A stretch of 64,000 nt of DNA from Paractinoplanes atraurantiacus (GCF_900215205.1 NZ_OBDY01000007.1:1-64000), one strand, 5' to 3'; positions 1 through 8,946 are shown, counted from the stretch's first letter. Notes: generated from the letters alone by a model not told the origin. Translations and numbers: made by a program.

Positions 1-230
1 GGGCTGCGGCGGGAAGGGGGGCGTGCCGAGGGCTGCGGCGGGAAGGGGGCGTGCCGAGTGCCGCGGCGGGAAGAGGGGCGCGCCGAGCCCTGCGACGGGA
101 AGGAAGGACGCGCCGAGAAACGCGCGGGGATAGAGCGGGCGCACCCACCACCGCGAGGGGAGGGCGGGGACGCACCCGCTACCGGGAGGGGGAAGGGGCA
201 CGCCCATTGCCACGAGGGGAGGGAGGAGCG
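1..230. repeat. Degenerate ~29-30 bp tandem repeat, non-coding
   Basis: About eight imperfect copies of a purine-rich unit such as GGCTGCGGCGGGAAGGGGG followed by GCGTGCCGAG run from the window edge to about base 230. The first two copies are nearly identical and later ones drift. Reading frames through it give only Arg/Gly-rich peptides without a ribosome binding site, so I see no gene. It lies downstream of the FHA gene stop codon and may continue outside the window. Confidence 0.7.
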
Positions 231-261
231 TGATCAGAGCTGCTAAGAGGGGCGCTGCCGG

Positions 262-945
262 TCAGGTGGTGGGGGCGTGCAGGGTCAGGGTGGTCCAGGC
301 GCCCACGTGGACGCGGTCGCCGTCTTTCAAGGCTCGGGAATCGCCGGCGGTCAGGGGGGACTGCTCGTCGTTGATGTACGTGCCGTTGGTGGAGCCCAGG
401 TCGGAGACCAGCCAGACGCCGTCGACGCTGAGGGTCAGCAGGGCGTGGCTGTGGGAGACGCCGGGGTCGTCGTCGGAGAGGTCCACCTCGGGGTGGGTGC
501 CCTTCGAGGCGGACTTGCGGCCGATGCGGACCTGCGGGGGTGGCAGCGCGATGCTGCGCGAGGCCGTGGTCGTGGGGAACTCGATGCCGTCGATGGCGTT
601 CTCTTCGAAGTATTTGCGGTCGGCTTCGATGGTCGCCGTCCATCCTTGCGCGGGCGCGGCCTCCGCGGCCGGCTCGGTCAGGGTGGGCACGCGGCCGGTC
701 GAGTGGTCGTAGCCGCAGTCCTCGCAGAAGCGGCTCGTGCCGGCGCGGGGAGTGCCGCAGTTGGGGCACGGGGTGCCGCCGGTAGGCGGGGCGGAGGCCG
801 AGGCGAGGTCGATGGTGCCGGAAGGAGCGGCGGCGGCCTCGACAGAGGGAACAGGAGCGGGAGCGCCGCCGATCTTGGCTCCGCAGGTGTCGCAGAAGTC
901 GTCGGTCTCGGAGGCGTGGCCCTTGGGGCAGGCGTACGTGGTCAC
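262..945 (-). CDS. Zinc-ribbon and FHA domain protein
   Basis: A 227-residue protein. Two zinc ribbons are visible (C6, H10, C18, C21 and C60, C63, C74, C77), then a flexible linker and a C-terminal FHA domain at about 137-224 with the usual GR (142-143), Ser/His turn (164-167) and STNG (around N188). FHA domains bind phosphothreonine. A Thr-rich stretch PTTT at 124-127 just before the FHA domain recalls the phosphorylated N-terminus of GarA/OdhI, which PknG modifies; that parallel is inference. The GTG start overlaps the vWA stop codon as GTGA, so it is the last gene of the pknG operon. It could be a kinase substrate or a phosphopeptide reader. Confidence 0.85.
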   Translation of the reverse strand: MTTYACPKGHASETDDFCDTCGAKIGGAPAPVPSVEAAAAPSGTIDLASASAPPTGGTPCPNCGTPRAGTSRFCEDCGYDHSTGRVPTLTEPAAEAAPAQGWTATIEADRKYFEENAIDGIEFPTTTASRSIALPPPQVRIGRKSASKGTHPEVDLSDDDPGVSHSHALLTLSVDGVWLVSDLGSTNGTYINDEQSPLTAGDSRALKDGDRVHVGAWTTLTLHAPTT

Positions 946-2207
946 TGGCCGCGCCCGACCCGCACGGTCTTCGTCGAGCGGGTGTCGAGCGCCATCTCGT
1001 CGGCCGCCGCCACCTTGCGGCGCAGCCGGACCGTGCCGGTGGCCGCGTCCTCGATCTCGACGACCGTGGCCAGCAGCTCCTCCGTGGCCGTGTTGCCGCT
1101 GGCGTGGGCCAGCTGCGCCGCCCGGCCGAACTTCAGCGTGGCCGTCCGGTCGTCGCCGGACTTGCGGGCCTCGATGCCGGCCTGGATGGCGTCGGCCAGC
1201 TCGGCCTGGCCCGTGTAGTGGGCCACCTGCCGGTTGATCCTGGTCGACAGGGCCGTGTCGTCCGTCCACACCGCCCGCACCAGCGACTGCGCGTGCACCG
1301 TGTCGCCCTCGACGACCGAGACGCGCGCGGCCAGCATCTCGTCGCCCGCGCTGCCGGGGGCCACGTCGACGCAGATGTGGTAGTCGCGGCTCTCCTTGCC
1401 CCACGCGCCCAGCGGGTAGCGGGCCGCCCGCGGGCCGTCCGGGACGCGCTTGCCGGTCAGGTCGGCCACCTGCGGCTCGACCTGCTTGACGAAGCGGACC
1501 GACGAGTTGACCGGGGTCCAGATCTTCAGCTGGACGTCGGCGCTGGTCTTGCCCATCGCGTTCGTCATCATCTGCTCGAACGACGCGGTCAGGTCGGCCG
1601 GCTGGGCCACGATGTCGACAGTGCCGAGCATCGCGTCCGCGATCTTGCGGAGTTCGGAGACCTTCCAATTGGTGCCGACGCCGCGGGAGTCGACTGTGAA
1701 GCGGCCGGCGATCGAGTCGAGGACGCTTTCCAGATATCCCTGGCGTTCGCCGTTGTCGCCGTCGGTCAGCAGGATCGCGTGCGAGATGTCGCCGGGGCGC
1801 TGTGCGAGCAGCTGCGCGGCCAGCAGCAGCCACGCGCCCATGGCCGTGCCGCCGCTGGCCTGGAGGCGGTCGATCGACCAGGACGCCTCGGACCGGGTCT
1901 GCGGCGAGGCCACCGCGAGCTGGCCCGGGGCCGGGAACAGCTGCTGGGCCGTGCCGACGCCCGCGATGATGGCGAAGTGCACGCCGTCGTCGATGCAGGC
2001 CACGGCCGCCTTGGCCGCCTGGCGGGCGGCGTTGATGCGGCCCTCGGCCTGCATGGAGCCGGACGCGTCGACGATGATGATCTCGGTGGCGCCGGAGGTG
2101 CGGCGGCCGCCCTCGGAGCCGGACGAGGTGACGGTGACGATCGCGTTGACCTCGGCCGCGCCGAGCGCGAGGTACTCGTTCTGGAAGGCCTCGGCGGTGT
2201 ACGACAT
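942..2207 (-). CDS. vWA domain protein of the pknG operon
   Basis: A 421-residue soluble protein with no signal peptide. The vWA domain spans roughly 40-215 and carries an intact MIDAS motif DASGS at 47-51, plus the later Thr and TDGD segment (LLTDGDNGE), so metal-dependent partner binding is expected. The C-terminal half is a beta-rich region followed by a helical tail. The start codon lies 2 bp downstream of the PP2C stop and has a strong GAGGAG ribosome binding site inside the end of that gene. The context suggests a scaffold or adaptor in Ser/Thr phosphorylation signalling. The partner is unknown. Confidence 0.85.
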   Translation of the reverse strand: MSYTAEAFQNEYLALGAAEVNAIVTVTSSGSEGGRRTSGATEIIIVDASGSMQAEGRINAARQAAKAAVACIDDGVHFAIIAGVGTAQQLFPAPGQLAVASPQTRSEASWSIDRLQASGGTAMGAWLLLAAQLLAQRPGDISHAILLTDGDNGERQGYLESVLDSIAGRFTVDSRGVGTNWKVSELRKIADAMLGTVDIVAQPADLTASFEQMMTNAMGKTSADVQLKIWTPVNSSVRFVKQVEPQVADLTGKRVPDGPRAARYPLGAWGKESRDYHICVDVAPGSAGDEMLAARVSVVEGDTVHAQSLVRAVWTDDTALSTRINRQVAHYTGQAELADAIQAGIEARKSGDDRTATLKFGRAAQLAHASGNTATEELLATVVEIEDAATGTVRLRRKVAAADEMALDTRSTKTVRVGRGQ

Positions 2208-2209
2208 GC

Positions 2210-3154
2210 CTACTCCTCAGCGGCGGAAGGCTGGACGGGGATCAGGGCGACGGTGATGTTGTCGGCGCCGCCGGCGTTGTTGGCGTAGTCGGTCAGGTAC
2301 CGGGCGGCATTGATCAGAGTGCCGTGCTCGTGCAACCCGGTCCGGACGGCGGCGGCGAAGGCGGCCGGGTCGGTCAGGTAGTTCCACAGCCCGTCGCTGC
2401 AGAGCACCAGGTGGCCGGGCTCGGTGACGGTGAACGAGGCCGCGCGCGGCTGCACCGAGCCGGCGTCGGCGCCGAGCCAGCCGGTGATGGCGTGCGCCTT
2501 GGGGTCGCGCATGGCCACCTCGGGGTCGACGCCGAGGGCGATCACGTGTGTCGCCCACGAGTCGTCCTCGGTGAGCTGCTCGGCCGGGCCCTCGCCGGGA
2601 ATCCAGTAGGCCCGGCTGTCGCCGATCCAACCGTAGGTCACCTCGGGCCCGCGCACGACGGCCGCGACGATCGTGCAGGCCGGGTTGGAGACCGCGCGCC
2701 GGGGATCGCCGTCGGTGGCCAGCTCGGCCACCGCCTGTTTCGCGGTCAGGATGGCCTCGCCCACGTCGCCCGTGGAGGCCAGCATCTCACCGGCCGCGCC
2801 CGCGGCCGTCGCCGAGGCCACGTCCGGGTCGAACGACGAGGAGACGCCGTCGCAGACGACCACGTCGACGTCGCCGCCGCGCACGGCCAGCCACATGGCG
2901 TCCTCGTTGCGGTGGTGGCGCTGCCCGCGGTCGGTGGCCGCCGCCGCGACCTCGCCGCCGTCGACCTCGAGGTGGTCGCGGGGCCGGACGGCGAGCATGC
3001 CGCACTGCTCGCAGTAGCCGTCCTCGCCGACGGCGCCGGCGGCCCCGCAGTGGGGGCAGGCCGGGCCGGCGGCCAGCGACCGCCCGCAGCTCTCGCAGAA
3101 GGCCGCCCCGGCAGCGCGCTCATCGGCGCACGAGGCGCACTCGGTCATCGTCAT
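2210..3154 (-). CDS. Zinc-ribbon PP2C-family Ser/Thr phosphatase
   Basis: A 314-residue protein. Two zinc ribbons (C6, C9, C20, C23 and C33, C36, C48, C51) precede a PP2C domain from about residue 67. Visible PP2C motifs are RGQRHHRNEDA (76-86), CDGVSS (101-106), WIGDSRAYW and LCSDGLWNYL, which supply the metal-binding aspartates. It should remove phosphate from Ser/Thr and probably opposes the adjacent PknG. A GAGG ribosome binding site sits before the ATG at 3154, and a second in-frame ATG follows at 3148. It starts 46 bp after the pknG stop codon. Zinc ribbons at the front of a PP2C phosphatase are unusual and are shared with the kinase and the FHA protein. Confidence 0.9.
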   Translation of the reverse strand: MTMTECASCADERAAGAAFCESCGRSLAAGPACPHCGAAGAVGEDGYCEQCGMLAVRPRDHLEVDGGEVAAAATDRGQRHHRNEDAMWLAVRGGDVDVVVCDGVSSSFDPDVASATAAGAAGEMLASTGDVGEAILTAKQAVAELATDGDPRRAVSNPACTIVAAVVRGPEVTYGWIGDSRAYWIPGEGPAEQLTEDDSWATHVIALGVDPEVAMRDPKAHAITGWLGADAGSVQPRAASFTVTEPGHLVLCSDGLWNYLTDPAAFAAAVRTGLHEHGTLINAARYLTDYANNAGGADNITVALIPVQPSAAEE

Positions 3155-3200
3155 CGTGCCTCGCCGTCGTAGTGGTGCAAATTTTCAGAGAGTACGCCGT

Positions 3201-5438
3201 TCATGTGCGGGTCCGGGGACGGGCCGCGTTGGCCAGGTCGACCAGCGCGATCTTGTCGGGTCCGTGTGCCGCCCGCGCCATCTCCCGATAGCCGGCCTCG
3301 AGCGCGAACCGGACCTCCCGCTCGCGGACGTCACCGGTGTGGCTCGCGCCGAGAACCGCGGGCGGCAGCTTGGCGCCGCCCTTGATCGTCTCCAGCGCTT
3401 GTTCCAGCAGTTCGACCCGCAGCGCCGCCAGCTGGGCCGCCTCCACTTCGAGGTTGTCGATGAGCGCGGCCGCCGCCGCGAGGGAGTCGACGTCGGCCGC
3501 CGCGCTCGGGTGCGACTGCACGAGGGCCAGCACCGCGCCGACCTGGGAGCTGCGATAGGCGGCGGAGGTGCCGGGGACCCGGTTGTACGCCTCGACGGCC
3601 CCCGCCCGGTCGCCCGTCTTCAGCCGGCACCGGGCCAGACCGGCGGCCGCCGCCGTGTAGGCCGGGTCGGTGCGGCTGACCACGTCGTAGTAACCGGCCG
3701 CGGCCTGGTGGTCGCCGGCCAGCTCCAGTGCCAGCCCGAGCGCCAGCTGCGGGGCCAGCTCGCCCGGCAGCGCCGAGTACACCGCGTCGAACCGCTCCCG
3801 CGCGTACGCGTAGTTCTGCACGGCCAGCGCGAGCAGCCCGTCGTACCAGGCGATCCGCCAGTCGGCGCCTTCCGTGCGGATCAGCGCGTCGCGGGCGGCC
3901 CGGGCATCGTCGAAGTACCCGTGGCGTACACCCAGATCGATCTCCGCCCGCAGCGCCCGCAGCCGCACCTCCAGCGTCTCCAGCGGCGCGCCCTTGAGCA
4001 GGGCCAGCACCTCGGCCGGGTCGGTGACCGTGACCGAGGCCAGGAACGCGGCCGACGGGTCGGTCAGGTCGATCAGCGGGGTCGGCAGGTCCTGCCAGCG
4101 GGGCAGATCCGACTTGAGGTCGGTCCGCAGCTCGCCGGTGAACAGCCGCGACGTGGCCGGCCGGGGCGTGCCGTCGGCCGCCAGCACCTGCCGGAGCACG
4201 CCGAGCATCTGCTCGGTCATCTCGCCCGAGTCGACGAACCGCTCGGCCGGGTCGGTGCGGGTGGCCCGCTGCAGCAGCCGGTAGAACGACTCGTGGCGGC
4301 GGTAGACCTCGAACTCGCCGCGGTCGGGCAGGCTGTCCTTGAACGTGCTCTGGTAGCCCCGGAAATCGGTGGTCAGGACGGCCAGCGTACGGCCGATGGT
4401 GTAAAGGTCCGAGGCGATCGACGGGCCCGCGGTCGCCATCTCGGGCGCCTGATAGCCGGCCGTGCCGTAGATGGCGGCGTCCATGTCGTCGAAGCGCACG
4501 ACGCCGCCGAGGTCGATGAGCCGCATCTGGTCGCCGGACTGGATCACGTTGTCCGGCTTGAAGTCGCAGAAGATCAGGCCCCGGTCGTGCAGGTAGCCGA
4601 AGGCCGGCATGATCTCCAGGATGTACGCCAGGGCCCGGTCGACCGGCAGCGGGTCGGGGTGGCCGGCGTTGGCGCGCAGGCGGTCCTTGAGGATGCCCTT
4701 GAGCGACTCGCCGCCCACGTACTCCATGACGATGTAGCCGGCGCCGTCGTGCTCGACGAAGTTGTAGATCTTGACGATGTTCGGGTGCTCGACCTCGGCC
4801 AGGAACCGCCGCTCGGCTACGGCCGCCGCCAGCGCGTCGTCGTCGCCCGAGTTGAGCAGGCCCTTGAGCACCACCCAGCGGTCCGAGACGTTCTTGTCGA
4901 CGGCCAGGTAGATCCAGCCCAGGCCGCCGTGCGCGAGCGGGCCCACCACCTCGTACTGCCCGGCGACCAGATCGCCGTTGACCAGCTTGGGGGTGAAGTT
5001 GAACTGCTCACCGCAGTGCGGGCAGAAACCGGCCGTCCGCCCGTCGCGGTCGCCGCGGGCCCGGCCGACCGGCTGGCCGCACTTCGCGCAGTACCGCTTG
5101 TCCTCGGGCACCTCGGCCCTGGCCATCACCGCGGTCGACGGATCCGCCTGCACGATCGGCTCGACCTCGACGAGGCCGCCGCCGAAGCGGCGCCGGGAGG
5201 CGGTGCGGGAGCTGCCGGCCCTTCCGCTTCCGGAGGTACGCGTGGAGAGCGCCCCCGTGCGGGCCGAGGGCCCGGTCGGCGCCGTCGCCGTGCGCTGCAC
5301 CGGCACCGAGGTCGGCACCGGCGTGGGCTTGTAGGAGACCGCTGACGGCGCCGTGGCCGGCGTGGTCTGAGGCGCCATCCCGCAGGTGTCGCAGTAGCCG
5401 TCCTCGATGGTTCCGGGGCAGTTCCGCTGGCACTTCAT
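3201..5438 (-). CDS. pknG: PknG-type serine/threonine protein kinase
   Basis: A 745-residue cytosolic kinase with the PknG layout. An extra N-terminal zinc ribbon (C3, C7, C16, C19) precedes a low-complexity segment, a rubredoxin-like domain (C117, C120, C139, C142), a kinase domain (about 160-425) and a long helical TPR-like C-terminus. The kinase has the glycine loop AHGGLG, K192, the FCDFKPDN catalytic loop with D292 replacing the HRD form, and IDLG instead of DFG (D309), as in mycobacterial PknG. The ATG overlaps the preceding stop as ATGA. Mycobacterial PknG controls 2-oxoglutarate and glutamate metabolism through GarA, and the glnH-glnX context here supports amino-acid-responsive control. 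Confidence 0.95.
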   Translation of the reverse strand: MKCQRNCPGTIEDGYCDTCGMAPQTTPATAPSAVSYKPTPVPTSVPVQRTATAPTGPSARTGALSTRTSGSGRAGSSRTASRRRFGGGLVEVEPIVQADPSTAVMARAEVPEDKRYCAKCGQPVGRARGDRDGRTAGFCPHCGEQFNFTPKLVNGDLVAGQYEVVGPLAHGGLGWIYLAVDKNVSDRWVVLKGLLNSGDDDALAAAVAERRFLAEVEHPNIVKIYNFVEHDGAGYIVMEYVGGESLKGILKDRLRANAGHPDPLPVDRALAYILEIMPAFGYLHDRGLIFCDFKPDNVIQSGDQMRLIDLGGVVRFDDMDAAIYGTAGYQAPEMATAGPSIASDLYTIGRTLAVLTTDFRGYQSTFKDSLPDRGEFEVYRRHESFYRLLQRATRTDPAERFVDSGEMTEQMLGVLRQVLAADGTPRPATSRLFTGELRTDLKSDLPRWQDLPTPLIDLTDPSAAFLASVTVTDPAEVLALLKGAPLETLEVRLRALRAEIDLGVRHGYFDDARAARDALIRTEGADWRIAWYDGLLALAVQNYAYARERFDAVYSALPGELAPQLALGLALELAGDHQAAAGYYDVVSRTDPAYTAAAAGLARCRLKTGDRAGAVEAYNRVPGTSAAYRSSQVGAVLALVQSHPSAAADVDSLAAAAALIDNLEVEAAQLAALRVELLEQALETIKGGAKLPPAVLGASHTGDVREREVRFALEAGYREMARAAHGPDKIALVDLANAARPRTRT

Positions 5439-6613
5439 CGGCCGTTCCTCGCGATCGTGGCGGTGAGCGCATCCTGGTAGGCGTTGACGGCCGCGCGGGC
5501 CGTGGTGAGGTCGCACGGCGCGGTGTAGAGCACCGTGCGGGCGGCGTCGTGCAGCAGCACCAGCGACGGATGCTCGCCGAGGCCGCGGCTCAGCGCCTTG
5601 GCCTGATAGGCGTCGAGGCGCCCGCGCAGCTCGTTGCGGGTGGCCAGCAGGCCGGCGTTGTGTGCGGCCGCCTCGCGCAGGGCGGCCAGGCGCTCGCGGG
5701 CCCGGCGGCTCCACTCGGCCAGCCGCGGGCTGATCAGTGACCAGTGCCCGGCCGCGGCCAGGGCCTCGATCGCGGCCAGGTCGGGCCGCAGGTCGCCGCC
5801 GCCGACCACGAACAGGTCGCGGGGCCGGAACCGGTCGGCCGCCGCGTCGTGCGCCTTCGCCGCCGCGGCCTGCGCCTCGCCGACGGAAGCGAGCAGGTGA
5901 CGGGCGTCGGCCAGGCGCTGTTCGAGGGCCGACCGCAGCTCGGCGGCCGAGGTGCGCTCCGCGTCGGCGCGCTCGATCAGGGCCCGCACGGCCGAAAGGT
6001 CCCGCTCGTCGATCCCCAGCGGATCCCCGGCCAGCGTCGCCGTGAAGGCGCCGAGCAGCCGGTCCGCCTCGGCGAGAGCCATCGCGTCACCGCCGAGGCG
6101 CCGCACGTGGTCGAGGGCGGCCGCGGCGTCGGCGGCCGCGGGCAACATCTTGTCCCACACCTCGCCGGCCCTGGTGGCGACGGCGACCGCGGTGGTGAAC
6201 GCCCGCTCCATGGCCGAGAGCAGCTCGGCCGGCGTGCACACAGTGGTGACGTGCCCGGGACCGAGCAGGCCGCGCTGAGCGAGCGGCACGACCTCGGTTG
6301 ACAACGTGATCGACTCGCCGAGCACCTCATGCACGAACTCGGCCCGCTCGGCGTCGGAGACGCGGCGCTGGGAGCTGATCGCCCGGGCCCGGCCGATCAG
6401 CTCGGTGAGCAGCCGATAGCCGTCCCACAGCCGGGTCAGCGCGTCCGACGCGTCGTTCCAGGCCGTGGCCGTGCGCCCGGTGAGCCGGGTCTTGTCGAGC
6501 TCCTTACGGGCCGGGTTGTCGTCGAGGTCGACCAGGTTGGTGGAGATCGCCGCGACCGCCGTCTCCAGGCGGAGCAGCTCGGCCTCGGCCGCGGCATAGG
6601 TCGGCACGGTCAT
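5435..6613 (-). CDS. Helical protein of unknown function in pknG operon
   Basis: A 392-residue protein without membrane segments or a signal peptide. It is almost entirely Ala/Leu/Arg/Glu-rich helix and looks like a bundle or coiled coil. No catalytic motif was recognised. It is tightly coupled: its ATG overlaps the glnH stop (ATGA) and its stop overlaps the pknG start (ATGA). Its place between sensor and kinase suggests a linker that carries the GlnX signal to PknG, but this is inference. The start at 6613 is preferred over longer forms because of the overlap. Confidence 0.75.
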   Translation of the reverse strand: MTVPTYAAAEAELLRLETAVAAISTNLVDLDDNPARKELDKTRLTGRTATAWNDASDALTRLWDGYRLLTELIGRARAISSQRRVSDAERAEFVHEVLGESITLSTEVVPLAQRGLLGPGHVTTVCTPAELLSAMERAFTTAVAVATRAGEVWDKMLPAAADAAAALDHVRRLGGDAMALAEADRLLGAFTATLAGDPLGIDERDLSAVRALIERADAERTSAAELRSALEQRLADARHLLASVGEAQAAAAKAHDAAADRFRPRDLFVVGGGDLRPDLAAIEALAAAGHWSLISPRLAEWSRRARERLAALREAAAHNAGLLATRNELRGRLDAYQAKALSRGLGEHPSLVLLHDAARTVLYTAPCDLTTARAAVNAYQDALTATIARNGR

Positions 6614-7578
6614 CGATACTTGGCCACCGGGGGCGTGGGTGCGGCGCCGAACGCGCCGAGCCATTTCTCGTACGTCTTCGCCCAGGTGCCGTTCGCGCGG
6701 TTCTTGGCCAGCACCCCGTTGACGAACCGGGTGAACTCCGGATGCTGGCGGGGCATCGCCATACCGTACGGCTCCTCGGTGAACGTGCCGCCGACGACCT
6801 TGGCGTAGGGGTCCTGTGCGGCCATTCCGGCCAGGATGGTGTCGTCGGTGGTGACCGCGTCGACCTGGTTGCGCTGGAACGCGACCAGGCAGTCGCCGAA
6901 CGCCGAACGGGCGACCGGGACCGGCTTCGGGTTCGTCTTCACCTTGGAGATGTTGTCGAACGACGTGGAGCCCTGCACGGAGCAGACCTTCTTGCCGCCG
7001 AGGTCCTCGATCCTCTTCGCGCCGGAGCTGGTGGAGACGAGCACTTTCTGCCCGGCCTCGTAGTAGATGCTGGAGAAGTTCACGTCCTGCCAGCGTTCGC
7101 AGTTGGCCGTCATGGTGTCCGCGACGATATCCACGTCACCGTTGACGACGGAGGAGACGCGCTGGTCGTACCCGATGACTTTGATCTGAATTTTGTTCGG
7201 GTCGCCGAAGATGGCGGCGGCGATCTGCCGGCCCATGTCGACGTCGAAGCCCTCGATCTGGCCGGTGAACGGGTTGCGCGAGCTGAACAGGAGCGTGTCC
7301 TGGCTGGTGCCGAGGATCAGCCGGTCGCGCTTCTGGATCGTCTCCATGTAGGTGCCGGCGGGCATCTTGCCCGCCGGGGGCAGAGTCGCCGCGGGTTTCA
7401 GGCTGGCCCGGGCGTCGCATTTCGGCGCCTCGGCGGCGCCCTGAGCCGGCGCCGGCGCGGGCGCCTCGACGAGCGGCTGCGTGGCCATGTCGCCGGACAG
7501 CGGCGACGAGTCGGCCGAGCACGCGGCCAGCCCGAGGGCGAGCACGGCGGCGGTGGCGGCGGCGATGGTCCGGCGCAT
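6610..7578 (-). CDS. glnH: GlnH-like solute-binding lipoprotein
   Basis: A 322-residue extracytoplasmic binding protein. The lipobox LAAC puts the lipidated cysteine at C20, followed by a Ser/Pro/Ala linker. The mature part is a family 3 solute-binding domain (PF00497 type) with typical segments such as GFDVDMGRQIAAA and a C-terminal EEPYGMA. In mycobacteria GlnH senses aspartate/glutamate and signals through GlnX to PknG. No ABC permease or ATPase gene is nearby, which fits a sensory rather than a transport role. The start overlaps the glnX stop as TGATG. Confidence 0.93.
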   Translation of the reverse strand: MRRTIAAATAAVLALGLAACSADSSPLSGDMATQPLVEAPAPAPAQGAAEAPKCDARASLKPAATLPPAGKMPAGTYMETIQKRDRLILGTSQDTLLFSSRNPFTGQIEGFDVDMGRQIAAAIFGDPNKIQIKVIGYDQRVSSVVNGDVDIVADTMTANCERWQDVNFSSIYYEAGQKVLVSTSSGAKRIEDLGGKKVCSVQGSTSFDNISKVKTNPKPVPVARSAFGDCLVAFQRNQVDAVTTDDTILAGMAAQDPYAKVVGGTFTEEPYGMAMPRQHPEFTRFVNGVLAKNRANGTWAKTYEKWLGAFGAAPTPPVAKYR

Positions 7579-8888
7579 CAGCGGTACTCCTCCAGTCGCG
7601 CCCGCAGGCCCACGTAGGCGAGGCCGGCGATCAGCAGCGCCAGCAGCGGCCCGAGGACGGTGAGCAGGCCGAGCCCGCCCGACGCCTCACCGATCTCCCG
7701 CGTGAAGAACGCCTTGCGGTCCTCGAGGGCGAAGTCGAGATCGCTGCGCAGGCTCTCGAACGTCTGCGTGGTCAGATTGCCGATGGCCAGCTTGACCGCG
7801 CCGTCGTAGTTGCCGTTGTCGTCCATCGCCCGCACCTCGTCGTGGGCCTTGACGTAGGAGCGGTACGAGTCGGCGGCCCGGTCCATCAGGTGGCCGAGCT
7901 CCGGGTCGAGCCGGGCGTACTCGTTGATCAGCGGGCCGCCGCGCACGGTGAGCCGCTGGGTGACCGCGTCGAAGTCGCTCTCGTAGGCGGCGCCGCTGCC
8001 CCGCGCGGCCAGCGTCAGCGCCTCGTCGCCGCGCGCCTGCAACGCCAGGATGCGGCTCTCGGCGATCGACGCCACCGGCCCCGAGCCCTCGTCCTCGGCC
8101 AGGTCGAGGTGGCTCTGCTGGTTGACGACCAGGGTGAGCGCGCCGACGCCCAGCACCGCGGTCAGCACCGTGGCCGCGACCAGCGGCAGGTTGAACGTGC
8201 GATGCGTGTGGCGGCTCAGGTAACGCTGGACCAGCAGCAGGGCGATCAGCAGCCCGGTCAGCAGGAGCAGCAGCAGGGTCATCCAGCCGGCGGCGCCGGC
8301 CGCGCCGTACCCGTCGTTGACCTCGGTCTGCGCCGAGCGGAACAGCACCCGCGCCTGCGGTTGCAGCGTCTCCCGGTTGAGTTTCGAGGCCTCCGACAGG
8401 TACGACGCCCCGACCGGCAGGCCCTGGCGGTTGTTCGCCCGCGCGGTCGCGACCAGCGCCGCATACTCGGCGACGCCGGAGCTGAGCGTGCTCACCGCGT
8501 CGGCCGCCACGCCCTCGGCGGGGGTGCGGCGGGCGGCCGCGGTCAGCGCGGTCGTGGCCCGCTGGAGATCGTCGTCGTAGCGCTGGGTCAGCGCGGCCGG
8601 CTCGAGCCCGCCCGCGAGGAACGCCTGCGCCGCCGTGGTGTCGGCGTCGGCCAGCGCCGAGTAGATCGTCTCGGCCTCGATGAGCAGCGGCTGGGCCCGG
8701 CCGCCCAGGTCGTCGGTGCCGGACCGGGCCGACTGGCCCGCCACCGCCGCCACCAGCCCGGCCAGCAGGCCGAGCGTGAGCAGCGTGGCGAGGAGCAGCT
8801 TGAGACGGCCGGGTGACGTGTGCCGCAGACCCCCGACGCGTGTGAACAGGCCCGCTGACTCGGGCCGGGTGACCAACGCAGTGCTCAA
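7578..8888 (-). CDS. glnX: GlnX-like transmembrane signal protein
   Basis: A 436-residue membrane protein with four predicted helices: one near residue 30-50, a pair in the middle separated by a short cytoplasmic loop, and one at the C-terminus just before a short basic tail. The two loops between them are large and helical, as in chemoreceptor-type sensor domains. This topology and the neighbours match mycobacterial GlnX, which carries the GlnH signal across the membrane to PknG. The chosen start is TTG with a GGGGGGAAG ribosome binding site a few bases upstream, and no nearby ATG fits better. It is probably the first gene of the operon. Confidence 0.85.
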   Translation of the reverse strand: MSTALVTRPESAGLFTRVGGLRHTSPGRLKLLLATLLTLGLLAGLVAAVAGQSARSGTDDLGGRAQPLLIEAETIYSALADADTTAAQAFLAGGLEPAALTQRYDDDLQRATTALTAAARRTPAEGVAADAVSTLSSGVAEYAALVATARANNRQGLPVGASYLSEASKLNRETLQPQARVLFRSAQTEVNDGYGAAGAAGWMTLLLLLLTGLLIALLLVQRYLSRHTHRTFNLPLVAATVLTAVLGVGALTLVVNQQSHLDLAEDEGSGPVASIAESRILALQARGDEALTLAARGSGAAYESDFDAVTQRLTVRGGPLINEYARLDPELGHLMDRAADSYRSYVKAHDEVRAMDDNGNYDGAVKLAIGNLTTQTFESLRSDLDFALEDRKAFFTREIGEASGGLGLLTVLGPLLALLIAGLAYVGLRARLEEYR

Positions 8889-8946
8889 GCTTCCCCCCGT
8901 CCCGGATGCTGTTGTGCGCCCCCACTGTGGTGCATGGGCGCAACCT

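Noticed and set aside
3156..5345. Long open frame antisense to pknG (about 729 codons)
   Set aside because: Mirror frames are common in GC-rich genes. The translation is Arg/Gly/Val-rich with no motif, while the minus strand encodes a full PknG.
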